Source: an uncultured Desulfobacteraceae bacterium | GTDB taxonomy: Bacteria > Desulfobacterota > Desulfobacteria > Desulfobacterales > Desulfobacteraceae | Direction of reading: 5' to 3' | DNA length: 39,899 nucleotides | NCBI GenBank assembly: GCA_913041495.1 | Contig: CAJWHT010000031.1 | Location: 1-39,899 of the forward strand | In this document: positions 14,089 through 22,271 of the stretch, piece by piece | Layout of the letters: every line of letters starts with the position of its first letter | Numbering within the stretch: position 1 is the first letter of the stretch | Position numbers and translations under genes: made by a program | The notes under the pieces: model-generated | Told to the model about the DNA's origin: nothing | What the model saw: the letters and a program-made list of their open reading frames with translations, nothing else | The model's database searches: none

Positions 14089-14490
14089 ATGGCGGATCTT
14101 GAAAAGATAGTCAACTTTGTCACGAAAACCAACTGGATCCTGTTTCTGGCTACCAGTTTGATTGCTCTGACGGCGATGCCCCAAAAAGTGTATCTGGGGG
14201 TATTCATCGGCGGGCTGATCGTGGCGGTTAACTTTCATCTTCTCAAGCAGACCGTCATTAGAAATATTTGCCATGAGCGTGTAATGGAGAAGGGGAGTTC
14301 CCTGGTGGGAAACCTCCTTGTCAAGTATTACATCCGATTTGCAATAAGCGGGGCGGTTATTTTCCTGCTGATATCAAACCATATTGTTCATCCGTTAGGA
14401 CTACTGGCGGGCCTTTCGGTTGTAGTTGCAAGTATGTTTATAGCAACGGTGATTGAGTTAACAAGGATATTATTCAAGGAGGCGGTATAA
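14089..14490 (+). CDS. atpI: ATP synthase subunit I
   Basis: A 133-residue membrane protein with four hydrophobic segments, in the position and size of AtpI. AtpI is proposed to assist assembly of the c-ring into the F0 sector. Typical features are the NWILFLATSLIALTAMP opening, the VAVNFHLLKQTV segment after the second helix and the C-terminal IELTRILFKEAV. It is not an essential catalytic subunit and is poorly conserved in sequence. The assignment rests on topology plus its place between atpZ and atpB. Its stop is directly followed by the atpB GTG start. Confidence 0.85.
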   Translation: MADLEKIVNFVTKTNWILFLATSLIALTAMPQKVYLGVFIGGLIVAVNFHLLKQTVIRNICHERVMEKGSSLVGNLLVKYYIRFAISGAVIFLLISNHIVHPLGLLAGLSVVVASMFIATVIELTRILFKEAV

Positions 14491-14491
14491 G

Positions 14492-15181
14492 GTGGAACAT
14501 CCATATTTAGTTCTTACTTCATTGTTCGGTATATTCGGTTTGGAAGAATGGGCTGCAAGTCATCCTCACGTGGTTTACATGTGGCTGGCCATGGCCATCC
14601 TCATCTTTTTTGGCTGGCTCGGCGGCAAGAGCATCTCTTTGGTGCCCAAAACTGCGCAGAACGTATTTGAGGTATTGATCTCCGGTCTGGAAGAGTTCAT
14701 GGTAACCATTACCGGTGAAGAAGGCCGCAAGTCCTTCCCCCTGGTTTTCACCATTTTTCTCTTCGTCCTTCTGGGAAACCTGATGGGTCTGGTTCCCTCT
14801 TTCTTTCCGCCCACGGCAAACATTAACACCACCCTGGCCCTGGCGCTCATCGCCGTTGTATGGAGCCACGTTATCGGTGTACAGATGCACGGTGCCAAAT
14901 ACATCAAGCATTTCCTGGGACCCGTACCTGCGATGATTCCCCTGTTCCTTCCCATTGAAATCATCGGTCACTCTGCAAGGGTTCTGTCGCTTACCTTCCG
15001 TCTTTTCGGAAACATGGCAGGCCATGAGCTGGTTGTGGTTATTCTGCTGACCCTGGGCGGTGCATTCCTGGCACCTCTGCCGGTTATGGCCCTGGGTTCT
15101 TTCGTGGCCCTGGTACAGGCCTTTGTATTCTTCCTGCTTTCCACCATGTACATCGCCGGTGCGATCGAGGAAGCGCATTAA
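14492..15181 (+). CDS. atpB: F0F1 ATP synthase subunit a
   Basis: A 229-residue inner-membrane subunit that forms the two ion half-channels against the c-ring. The essential arginine is in LSLTFRLFGNMAGHELV, and the C-terminal helix VALVQAFVFFLLSTMYIAGAIEEAH is typical. A GTG start at 14492 is preferred because AAGGAGG lies nine bases upstream. This operon holds only atpZ-atpI-atpB-atpE. The b and F1 subunit genes must be elsewhere, a split arrangement known from Desulfobacterota. Confidence 0.95.
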   Translation: MEHPYLVLTSLFGIFGLEEWAASHPHVVYMWLAMAILIFFGWLGGKSISLVPKTAQNVFEVLISGLEEFMVTITGEEGRKSFPLVFTIFLFVLLGNLMGLVPSFFPPTANINTTLALALIAVVWSHVIGVQMHGAKYIKHFLGPVPAMIPLFLPIEIIGHSARVLSLTFRLFGNMAGHELVVVILLTLGGAFLAPLPVMALGSFVALVQAFVFFLLSTMYIAGAIEEAH

Positions 15182-15221
15182 ACATTCGAAACTCACAGTT
15201 TTCGATTGAACACGAGTTCTT

Positions 15222-15253
15222 ACGGGACTTTTGGAAGAAGCCCGTTTATTTTT
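15222..15253 (+). terminator. Terminator-like hairpin between atpB and atpE
   Basis: ACGGG(A)CTT pairs with AAGCCCGT around a 7-base loop, with one bulged A, and is followed by TTTATTTTT. It is 28 bases before the atpE start and inside the operon. It could trim or stabilise the atpE mRNA, or end part of the transcripts. Confidence 0.5.
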
Positions 15254-15281
15254 AATACATATTTAACTTAAGGAGTAAAAC

Positions 15282-15551
15282 ATGGAATTTCTAGTTGGTA
15301 GTGTTTGGGCAGCAGGTCTTGCTATTGGTATCGCAGCTTTCGGTTGCGGCATTGGCCAGGGTCTTGGTCTTTCCGGCGCAATGAGCGGTATCTCCAGAAA
15401 CCCTGAAGCTGCTGGTAAAATCCAGGTGAACATGCTGATCGGTCTGGCCATGATCGAATCTCTGTGTATCTACGCACTGGTTGTATCTTTGATCCTGATG
15501 TATGCTCATCCCGCACTTAAAGGTGCCGTGGCTGCCCTGGGCGCCCACTAA
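15282..15551 (+). CDS. atpE: F0F1 ATP synthase subunit c
   Basis: An 89-residue proteolipid with two helices and the polar loop [10 protein letters not shown]; its ring carries the translocated ion. The ion-binding carboxylate is Glu59 in [12 protein letters not shown], and Gln26 in GIGQG lies on helix 1. The set Gln26, Glu59, Ser60 and Tyr64 matches the positions that coordinate Na+ in the Ilyobacter tartaricus c-ring (Gln32, Glu65, Ser66, Tyr70). The Thr67 position is Leu61 here. Many proton-type rings with Gln have Ala after Glu. Na+ coupling is therefore possible but not certain. AAGGAG before the ATG is strong, and a clear terminator follows. Confidence 0.96.
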   Translation: MEFLVGSVWAAGLAIGIAAFGCGIGQGLGLSGAMSGISRNPEAAGKIQVNMLIGLAMIESLCIYALVVSLILMYAHPALKGAVAALGAH

Positions 15552-15581
15552 GCCTTACCGCTTTCATTAGAAAGTTCTTTT

Positions 15582-15616
15582 GGGGCAATCCCTTTTTAGG
15601 GGTTGCCCCTTTTTAT
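15582..15616 (+). terminator. Intrinsic terminator of the atp operon
   Basis: GGGGCAA(T)CCC pairs with the matching GGGGTTGCCCC arm around a T-rich loop and is followed by TTTTTATT, about 30 bases after the atpE stop. Confidence 0.92.
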
Positions 15617-15738
15617 TGTCTTCTCTATTATAGGGCAGGCGACTTTTTGCTTGCCCGGTGCATTGCCACCTGATAGTATTCAGTGATTGTGTAATAAAAC
15701 TCACAAAATTACAGTTAATTGCTGGCGGGAGAAACGCC

Positions 15739-16137
15739 ATGACCGAAGACTCCATAGATTTCCAGCCGTTACCGGACGCTGTCTCCAACGAGACCCCGGT
15801 ACGCAAATCCTTCCGGGTGCCTGTCTCCCACAAGGAGAATATTCTGGCCATCATCGACGGCCATACCTATCAGGTTGCCAATATCTCTAAAACCGGAATC
15901 GCCATCCACGCAGACTCATGCCTTGAGTTCGACGCCGGACAAATTCTTTCCGGCACCGAGCTTCTGCTGGGGACTCAAAGACTAAAAGAACTCACCGGAA
16001 AAGTGATTCATTGCTCGGTTCATGACGGGGGCTTTCTTCAGTTCGGCATCAAGTGGCAGGGGATGTCCGCGCAGGACGTAACCATTCTGGAGAACGCCAT
16101 CGTAAAGCTTAAGGACCAGGCGTTGAAACAAGAGTGA
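15739..16137 (+). CDS. PilZ-domain protein
   Basis: A 132-residue protein, essentially a single PilZ domain, the common receptor for the second messenger c-di-GMP. Both binding signatures are present: RxxxR (Arg22 to Arg26, RKSFR) and the [D/N]xSxxG turn (NISKTG, residues 48-53). The tail ends in a short amphipathic helix (LENAIVKLKDQALKQE). ATG at 15739 is chosen for GGGAGA seven bases upstream; the open frame extends further 5' without support. It heads a run of four genes on the same strand with an unknown protein, a ParA-type ATPase and a histidine kinase. Confidence 0.85.
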   Translation: MTEDSIDFQPLPDAVSNETPVRKSFRVPVSHKENILAIIDGHTYQVANISKTGIAIHADSCLEFDAGQILSGTELLLGTQRLKELTGKVIHCSVHDGGFLQFGIKWQGMSAQDVTILENAIVKLKDQALKQE

Positions 16138-16173
16138 TGTCCCGGAATACGGGACTTCTGGGAAGATGGGAAA

Positions 16174-16524
16174 ATGGGTAAGAAAAAAGATGTGATGGGC
16201 AGTATCCTCGGGGCGGATGACAAGGAGTTTGAATCCCGTACCCGGGAACTGGACTGCTTGATATACCGGACAGGGGTGCCGGGCCCGGATAAATCGAAAC
16301 CGGACACGTCTGAACCGGACCGGACTGACGCGCCTGATGCATCAGGCAGGCAAACCTCATGGAAAGCCTCCAGGGGAAGTGTTTCCGTTGAAATCTGGGA
16401 GGGCAGAGCCAAGATAAGGATAAAGGTGGGGTCTGACGCGTCCGGAAAGGTTTCCATGAAACGCTTGGCCAGTATTGCAGTGGATGCCATCATGGCAGAG
16501 TTAGAAAAGGAGGGTTCAAAGTGA
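16174..16524 (+). CDS. Hypothetical protein between PilZ and ParA-type genes
   Basis: A 116-residue protein I do not recognise. The first 65 residues are charged and low in complexity, with Lys, Asp and Pro-rich repeats (PGPDKSKPDTSEPDRTDAPD), probably disordered. Residues about 66-116 look folded, with a strand pattern (VSVEIWEGRAKIRIKVG) followed by an amphipathic helix (MKRLASIAVDAIMAELEKEG). There is no signal peptide or membrane segment. Its stop overlaps the GTG of the following ATPase gene (GTGA), so the two are translationally coupled and likely work together. Confidence 0.75.
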   Translation: MGKKKDVMGSILGADDKEFESRTRELDCLIYRTGVPGPDKSKPDTSEPDRTDAPDASGRQTSWKASRGSVSVEIWEGRAKIRIKVGSDASGKVSMKRLASIAVDAIMAELEKEGSK

Positions 16525-17480
16525 TCATCGTCTGTCCCCAGTGCGCCAGAAAGCACAAGGTTAATCCGGGCACCATCAAATCCTATGCGGAAAGCGGAAA
16601 GAAAAACGTACTGGCCACATGCAGATCCTGTAAATTCAAGTTTCCCGTCATTCTGGACACCCTTCTCAATCCTGACGAAGTCCAAGGTGATCCAAAGACC
16701 GAGACCGCATCCATCAAAAAACCGGCACGGAAAATATGCATCACCCTGAGCAAGGGCGGGGTAGGGAAAACCACAACCAGCGTGAATCTGGCTGCAGGCC
16801 TTGCCCTTGCCGGAAACAAGGTGCTGCTGGTGGATACCGACACCCAGGGGCAGTCCTCCTATATCCTGGGCCTGCGTCCCAACGCTGGACTGACCGAGCT
16901 TCTCACCAAAGAGCTGCCTGCCGAAGAGTGCCTGGTTGAAGCCCGGAAAAATCTTAGCCTGCTGAGCGGGGGCAAGTCCCTTGCCGGGGTAAAACGGATC
17001 ATCGACCGCAAAAGCTTTGGGGCGGAATGGACCCTGTCAGAAGCGCTGAATCCGTTGGACCGGCAGTTCGATTATATATTGATCGATACCTCCCCGGGAT
17101 GGGATCAGTTGATTGTCAACGTCCTTTTCTATGCCACCGAGGTGCTGGTTCCGGTGGCACTGGAAGTCATGCCCCTGCACGGCCTGTCTGAGTTTATTAA
17201 AAGTCTTGGAGCAATCCAGAAATACCGTCAGGAGATTGAGTTGAAGTATATTCTTCCCACCTTTTTAGATTCCAGAATAAAAGGTCCCCAGAACCTTTAC
17301 GACCAGCTTGAAAAGTTGTATCCCCAATACCTTTGTCAGCCGATCCGCTACAATGACTGCCTGTCAGAGGCCCCCTCGTTCGGAAAGACCATCTTTGAGT
17401 TCGCGCCGGGATCCAATGTATCTGAAGATTATCGGGAATTGGTTCGAAAAGTATCCGGGGATCAGTCCGCCCTTGTCTAA
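16521..17480 (+). CDS. ParA/MinD-family ATPase with N-terminal zinc ribbon
   Basis: A 319-residue cytoplasmic protein. Residues 1-45 form a zinc ribbon of the MJ0042 kind (Cys5, Cys8, Cys34, Cys37). A linker leads to a ParA-type ATPase with the deviant Walker A SKGGVGKTT (78-86), VDTDTQGQSS for the A' box and IDTSPGWD for Walker B. ParA relatives position DNA, chemosensory arrays, pili or flagella by patterned ATP-driven binding. There is no ParB or parS partner here, so chromosome partition is unlikely. The start is GTG with AGGAGG upstream. The PilZ and kinase neighbours suggest a role in placing or controlling a surface structure or signalling complex, which is inference. Confidence 0.85.
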   Translation: MIIVCPQCARKHKVNPGTIKSYAESGKKNVLATCRSCKFKFPVILDTLLNPDEVQGDPKTETASIKKPARKICITLSKGGVGKTTTSVNLAAGLALAGNKVLLVDTDTQGQSSYILGLRPNAGLTELLTKELPAEECLVEARKNLSLLSGGKSLAGVKRIIDRKSFGAEWTLSEALNPLDRQFDYILIDTSPGWDQLIVNVLFYATEVLVPVALEVMPLHGLSEFIKSLGAIQKYRQEIELKYILPTFLDSRIKGPQNLYDQLEKLYPQYLCQPIRYNDCLSEAPSFGKTIFEFAPGSNVSEDYRELVRKVSGDQSALV

Positions 17481-17546
17481 AGTCTGGATCTGTGCAAGTA
17501 TGGGGCGTAACGTCTTTTATCTTTGCATTTCACGGGAAAGAGCTAC

Positions 17547-19586
17547 ATGGGCCTGAGGTCGCGAATCATCACGGTTGTGGTCGTTGCATGCAGTATTATC
17601 AGTCTGTTTCTGTCCTTTTATATTACCGAACAGGTCCGCAAGCTGGAGCTTTCGAGCCTCAGGACAAAAATCGACAAGGCCGCATACGTCATGCGCCTGG
17701 TCAACACCCGCCCTCTCTACAACGTTGATCTGGAAACCCTCAGGGTCAACATGGAGACTTTTTTTGACGACGAGAATATGAAAAGCATTGCCATTCTCGA
17801 GTCTGACATCGATATCAATATCCATCTGGAGCGCGAATTTGAACCCGGTGGCATGGATATCCATAAAAACTTCTACATCTACTACAATGGCCTGAAACTC
17901 GGAAAGATCAGCGTTGTCTATTCCACCAGTTTAATTGAAAAGAAGCTGGCCGGGTTCAGAACCAAAATGCTCTGGTTCACCTTCAGCGTCATCCTGGTTT
18001 TGGCCATTGCCTTGGTATTTCTAATTAACGCCCTGATGAAGCCTGTGACCAACCTGGCCGAGGTGGCCTCTGAGATTGCCGCCGGGAATCTGGACAAGGA
18101 AATCGAGGAAAATGGTGTGGGGGAAGTGGGCATCCTGTCAAGAAATTTTGCCATAATGCGGGATGCCATCAAGGATAAGATCGAAGATCTGGCCCTGACC
18201 AACAAGAACCTGGAAGGGGAGATCCGTCAGAAAATTCTGAAAGAAAAAAAGATACTCCATCAGAGCATGGTCATCTCCTCGGTGAACACTTTTTTTCAAA
18301 AGTCCATGCTTGCCGAGTCCTACCGGGAAATCGCCGAGCTTTTCATCCCCATTGCCCAGGCGGTAATTCCCAGCCGTTACTGCTTTGTGGGGGAAACCGA
18401 TGAGGATCGCAAGCAGGTCCGGATCCTTGCGGTCTCAGATCAGGCCAGAGAGGACTGTGAGGTACCGGGCCGAACTGAAGATGCCAAGACCCTGAGTACC
18501 TGCACCCAGGGCATCTGCTCGCGGATCGTGCTGGACAAGCAGGCCGTGCTTATCAATGATCCCACCGGCCATCCCATTTTTTTCAACCTGCCGGAAAATC
18601 ATATTCCCATTGACGCCTTCATGGGCATTCCCATGGTGCTGGGGTCCGATGTTCTGGGAATGGTGGCCTTTGCCGGTAAGGAAAAAGGATTTACCAAGGA
18701 AGACCAGGATGCCGCACAAATGCTCTGCGTCGCACTGGTGGAAGCCTTAAGCCTTAAAAAGCAGGAAGACGATAAAAACCGGCTGGAGGAAATGATTGTC
18801 CAGTCCGAAAAAATGGTGTCATTGGGGGGGCTTGCCGCTGGTATGGCCCATGAGATCAACAACCCTTTGGCCGGCATACTCCAGAATACCCAGGTCATCC
18901 GGAACCGGATCCAAAGCCCCATCCCCGCCAACCTGAAGGCGGCCGAAGCGCTGAACATTGAATTTGCTTCGCTCAACGCCTATATGGAAAGCAGGGACAT
19001 TCACAAGATGCTCGACTCGGTAATGGATGCCGGCAAAAGGGCGGCAGCCATCGTGGCCAACATGCTTTCCTTTTCACGGAAATCCGCTTCGGGATTTCTG
19101 CCAGAGGACCTGTCACTGCTACTGGACCAGACCCTGGAACTCGCTGCCTCGGACTATAATCTCAAGAAAAAATTTGACTTTAAGCAGATCCGGGTGGAAC
19201 GGGACTATGATCCCCATCTTCCCAAAACTTATTGCAAGGCCAGTGAGATCCAGCAGGTTTTTTTCAATATCCTTTCAAACGGCGCCCAGGCCATGTTCGG
19301 CTCGGACAAGAACAGCTCCCCCACCTTTTTTATGCGTACGTATATGGAGAAGGATAAGATTTGCGTGGAGATCAGGGACAATGGCCCCGGCATGTCCGAA
19401 GATGTCAGAAAACGGATATTTGAGCCCTTTTTCACCACCAAGGCCGTGGGGGAAGGCACAGGGCTGGGCCTGGCCGTATCCTACTTCATTGTGACGGAAA
19501 ACCACAAAGGAGAGATTGAAGTGGAATCCAGGGAGGGCGCAGGTACGGTCTTCAGGGTCCGTTTGCCCATGAGTGACCAACGCTGA
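17547..19586 (+). CDS. Membrane sensor histidine kinase (HAMP-GAF-HisKA-HATPase)
   Basis: A protein of about 679 residues. A first membrane helix (ITVVVVACSIISLFLSFYI) and a second (LWFTFSVILVLAIALVFLIN) frame a periplasmic sensor region of about 110 residues. A HAMP linker (MKPVTNLAEVASEIAAGNLDK) and a GAF-type domain follow. The H-box is MAHEINNPLAGI, with phospho-acceptor His435. The N-box (FFNILSNGAQAM) and G-boxes (DNGPGM, GTGLGLAVSY) are intact, so kinase activity is expected. No response regulator is adjacent, so the partner is elsewhere. Start 17547 puts the first helix next to the N-terminus; a start eight codons upstream is also open. Gap to the ParA gene is 66 bases. Confidence 0.92.
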   Translation: MGLRSRIITVVVVACSIISLFLSFYITEQVRKLELSSLRTKIDKAAYVMRLVNTRPLYNVDLETLRVNMETFFDDENMKSIAILESDIDINIHLEREFEPGGMDIHKNFYIYYNGLKLGKISVVYSTSLIEKKLAGFRTKMLWFTFSVILVLAIALVFLINALMKPVTNLAEVASEIAAGNLDKEIEENGVGEVGILSRNFAIMRDAIKDKIEDLALTNKNLEGEIRQKILKEKKILHQSMVISSVNTFFQKSMLAESYREIAELFIPIAQAVIPSRYCFVGETDEDRKQVRILAVSDQAREDCEVPGRTEDAKTLSTCTQGICSRIVLDKQAVLINDPTGHPIFFNLPENHIPIDAFMGIPMVLGSDVLGMVAFAGKEKGFTKEDQDAAQMLCVALVEALSLKKQEDDKNRLEEMIVQSEKMVSLGGLAAGMAHEINNPLAGILQNTQVIRNRIQSPIPANLKAAEALNIEFASLNAYMESRDIHKMLDSVMDAGKRAAAIVANMLSFSRKSASGFLPEDLSLLLDQTLELAASDYNLKKKFDFKQIRVERDYDPHLPKTYCKASEIQQVFFNILSNGAQAMFGSDKNSSPTFFMRTYMEKDKICVEIRDNGPGMSEDVRKRIFEPFFTTKAVGEGTGLGLAVSYFIVTENHKGEIEVESREGAGTVFRVRLPMSDQR

Positions 19587-19607
19587 TGGCGCAGGTTACG
19601 CCTTAGG

Positions 19608-19650
19608 GAAAAATAAAACCGCCCTGAAAGACGCCGTCTTCCAGGGCGGT
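19608..19650 (-). terminator. Terminator of the long minus-strand operon, possibly bidirectional
   Basis: ACCGCCCTG pairs with CAGGGCGGT, continued by AAGAC with GTCTT after one mismatch, loop GCC. On the minus strand TTTTATTTTT follows, 27 bases after the ACT gene stop. The plus-strand kinase gene ends 22 bases away and could share the hairpin, but its T-run is poor. Confidence 0.9.
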
Positions 19651-19676
19651 TGTGTGTTCAACGGGCGATAAGTCCG

Positions 19677-20108
19677 TTAAAGACCGCTGAGTTCTTTTCC
19701 GTCAATCACCTTGATATCTTTTTGGGCCAGGATTTCCTTGGCCTTGTCAATATCGTCGAACCGGAAGATCATGATAGCGTTTTTGCACTGGGGATTGGCA
19801 AAGGCATACATGTATTCCACGTTGACGTCCTGTTCGCATAAGGGGTCCAGGACTTTGTTCAGGCCGCCGGGTTCATCGGTGACTTCAACGGCCAGTACCT
19901 GGGTCTTGCCCACGGTAAAGCCTTCCTTTTTCAGGGCGGCCGTGGCTTTGTCATTATCGTTGACGATGAGCCTAAGTACCCCGAAGTCCGTGGTGTCGGC
20001 CAGGGACAGGGCCCGGATGTTCACCTGGGCATCCCTTAAAATGGCAGTGACTTCGGCCAGCCGGCCTTCCTTGTTTTCGATAAATATGGATATCTGTTCC
20101 GCCATCAT
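19677..20108 (-). CDS. Tandem ACT-domain protein paired with PaaK
   Basis: A 143-residue protein made of two ACT domains (residues about 3-65 and 72-135). ACT domains bind amino acids and act as ligand-controlled dimers. The first opens with QISIFIENKEGRLAEVTAILRDAQVNIRAL and the second with VLAVEVTDEPGGLNKVLDPL, both with the Gly at the ligand turn. Stand-alone ACT proteins of this kind are often found next to phenylacetate-CoA ligase genes in anaerobic bacteria and archaea. Here it starts 15 bases after the paaK stop, with AGGAGA before the doubled ATG. It probably senses an amino acid linked to the acid the ligase activates. It is the last gene before the terminator. Confidence 0.9.
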   Translation of the reverse strand: MMAEQISIFIENKEGRLAEVTAILRDAQVNIRALSLADTTDFGVLRLIVNDNDKATAALKKEGFTVGKTQVLAVEVTDEPGGLNKVLDPLCEQDVNVEYMYAFANPQCKNAIMIFRFDDIDKAKEILAQKDIKVIDGKELSGL

Positions 20109-20122
20109 ATGATTCTCCTGTA

Positions 20123-21427
20123 TTATAATTTGCGGTTATCAATGACCCGGACAGCTTTGCCCTGGCTTCTTTCAATGGTTTTGGGTTCCACAAGCGCCAC
20201 CCTGGCGGATACGCCCAAATGTTCCTTGATGTCGTGGGAGAGCTTCGCCTCCATGGCCTGGAGCCCTTTGATGTCGTCACTAAAGGAGGTCTCGTCGATT
20301 TCCACCTTGACGGTGAGGGTATCCAGGTTGTCGATGCGGTCCACCTCAAGCTGATAGTGGGGGGCCACTTCCCTTGTTTCCATGAGCACGCTTTCGATCT
20401 GGGACGGGAACACGTTGACGCCCCGGATGATGAGCATATCATCGGTTCTGCCCGTGGGTTTGTTCATCCGGACATGGGTCCGGCCGCAGGTGCAGGGGGT
20501 CGGATTCAAGGAGGTGATGTCCTTGGTCCGGTAACGGATGACCGGGAACGCTTCTTTGGTGATAGAGGTGAACACAAGTTCGCCGGGTTCGCCGTAGGGC
20601 AGGGGTTCCAGGGTATCCGGATCCACCACTTCCACGATGAAATGGTCTTCGAAAACGTGGAGTCCTTTTTGTTCTTCTACACATTCGATGGAAACGCCTG
20701 GCCCGATCACTTCACTGAGACCGTAGATATCCACGGCCTTTAAATTGCATTTGGCTTCAAGTTCCTGGCGCATTTCTTCGGTCCAGGGCTCTGCGCCAAA
20801 GATGCCGGATTTGAAATACAGGTCCTTGAAATCAACCCCCATTTCATCCGCCACTTCCGCCAGGTGAAGAATATAGGACGGTGTGCCGCAGAGAATGGTG
20901 GGTTTGAAGTCCTGCATAATGGTGATCTGGCGCTTGGTGTTGCCGCCGGACACCGGAATAACGGATGCCCCCAGGCGTTCCGCTCCGTAATGGGCACCAA
21001 GGCCCCCGGTGAACAGGCCATAGCCCCAGGCATTGTGGATGATATCCCCGTTGGTGGCACCGGCCGCGGACATGCTCCGGGCCATCAGTTCCGCCCAGGT
21101 GGCGATATCCCGCTTGGTATACCCCACAACCGTGGGTTTGCCCGTGGTTCCTGAGGACGCATGGATCCTGACGATCTGTTCCATGGGCACGGCAAACATG
21201 GCGTAAGGGTAGTTGTCCCTCAGATCCTGTTTGGTGGTAAAAGGCAGACGCCTTAAGTCGTCCAGGCTTTTGATGTCTGTGGGTTTGATGCCGGCTTTAT
21301 CGTAAGTTTCCTTGTAGAAGGGTACCGTGGCGTAAATCCGTTCAAGTGTGGTCTGAAGGCGGCGGAGCTGAATGGCTTCCAGCCCCTCCCTGGGCATGGT
21401 TTCGAAGTCAATGTCAAAAATGGGCAT
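20123..21427 (-). CDS. paaK: Phenylacetate-CoA ligase
   Basis: A 434-residue AMP-forming ligase that turns phenylacetate (or a related aryl acid such as indoleacetate) into its CoA thioester. All adenylation motifs are present: P-loop [20 protein letters not shown] in the A5 region, the YRTKDI aspartate block, [13 protein letters not shown], and the C-terminal [11 protein letters not shown] with the catalytic lysine. This contrasts with the impaired paralogue at 2747-3991. ATG at 21427 follows GGGGAGA; a TTG at 21448 is possible but less likely. It lies between the crotonase gene and the ACT gene, all tightly spaced. Physiological substrate is inferred from family only. Confidence 0.92.
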   Translation of the reverse strand: MPIFDIDFETMPREGLEAIQLRRLQTTLERIYATVPFYKETYDKAGIKPTDIKSLDDLRRLPFTTKQDLRDNYPYAMFAVPMEQIVRIHASSGTTGKPTVVGYTKRDIATWAELMARSMSAAGATNGDIIHNAWGYGLFTGGLGAHYGAERLGASVIPVSGGNTKRQITIMQDFKPTILCGTPSYILHLAEVADEMGVDFKDLYFKSGIFGAEPWTEEMRQELEAKCNLKAVDIYGLSEVIGPGVSIECVEEQKGLHVFEDHFIVEVVDPDTLEPLPYGEPGELVFTSITKEAFPVIRYRTKDITSLNPTPCTCGRTHVRMNKPTGRTDDMLIIRGVNVFPSQIESVLMETREVAPHYQLEVDRIDNLDTLTVKVEIDETSFSDDIKGLQAMEAKLSHDIKEHLGVSARVALVEPKTIERSQGKAVRVIDNRKL

Positions 21428-21463
21428 GGTGTTTTTTTCTCCCCTCAATTCTCCCGTGTGTAT

Positions 21464-22252
21464 CTATTTGAGTTCGCCTTTGAATTCAGGCTTTCTTTTT
21501 TCAAGGAAGGCAGCGGTGCCCTCTTTGGCATCTTCACTGCTCATGGTCAATCCAAAGGCGTCATTTTCAATTCTGCAGCCGGTTTCAAGGTCCGTGGCCG
21601 TACCGTTTTGGATCACTTCCTTGGCCGCCCTCAGGGCCACTTTGCCCTTGGAAGCGATGAGGCCGGCGGTCTTTAGCACCTCATCCATCAGGCTTTCAGG
21701 GGCGCAGATTTTGTTCACCATACCATATTCCAGGGCCTTATCAGCAGGAATATTTTTACCGGTGAATACCAATTCCTTGGCGCGGTTGTTTCCTACCAAT
21801 CTTGCCAGGCGCTGGGTGCCGCCGAACCCTGGGATCAGACCCAGGTTGATTTCAGGCAGGCCGAAAACCGCCTTTTCGGAAGCGTAGATGAAGTCGCAGG
21901 CCAGGGCCGCTTCGCTGCCGCCGCCCAGGGCAAAACCGTTGACCGCGGCGATGGCGGGAATGGGCAGCTGTTCAATTTTGGAAAAGATCTTCTGGCCCTT
22001 GCGGGAGAAGTATTTTCCCTGCAGCGGTGTCATTTTGGAGAGTTCAACGATGTCTGCCCCGGCCACAAATGCCTTGTCGCCGCTGCCGGTGAGAATCAGC
22101 ACCCGCACCTGGCTGTTGTCCGCGATCTGGTCCAGGGCTGTGTCAAGTTCGTCAAAAAGGGCGTTGTTCAATGCATTCAATGCTTTGGGACGGTTAAAGA
22201 AGATGGTGGCAATGTTGTTTTCGATTTCCAGAATGATGTTTTCAAAAGACAT
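21464..22252 (-). CDS. Enoyl-CoA hydratase/crotonase family protein
   Basis: A 262-residue crotonase that probably hydrates short-chain enoyl-CoA, for example crotonyl-CoA. Oxyanion-hole and catalytic blocks are intact: AFVAGADIVELSKM, ALGGGSEAALACDF with the first Glu, and GLPEINLGLIPGFGGTQRL with the second Glu. ATG at 22252 has AAGGAGA upstream and matches the family N-terminus MSFENIILEIE. The gene ends 36 bases before paaK. Substrate range cannot be fixed by eye, and related folds include isomerases and thioesterases. Confidence 0.9.
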   Translation of the reverse strand: MSFENIILEIENNIATIFFNRPKALNALNNALFDELDTALDQIADNSQVRVLILTGSGDKAFVAGADIVELSKMTPLQGKYFSRKGQKIFSKIEQLPIPAIAAVNGFALGGGSEAALACDFIYASEKAVFGLPEINLGLIPGFGGTQRLARLVGNNRAKELVFTGKNIPADKALEYGMVNKICAPESLMDEVLKTAGLIASKGKVALRAAKEVIQNGTATDLETGCRIENDAFGLTMSSEDAKEGTAAFLEKRKPEFKGELK

Positions 22253-22271
22253 GGCTTCTCCTTGGTATGGG

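Noticed and set aside
14519-15196. 225-codon minus-strand frame
   Set aside because: Shadow of atpB; composition Gln/Glu-rich with no motif.
15634-15657. GGGCAGGC/GCTTGCCC hairpin before the PilZ gene
   Set aside because: No U-tract on either strand and just after a proper terminator; may be chance or a minor 5' structure.
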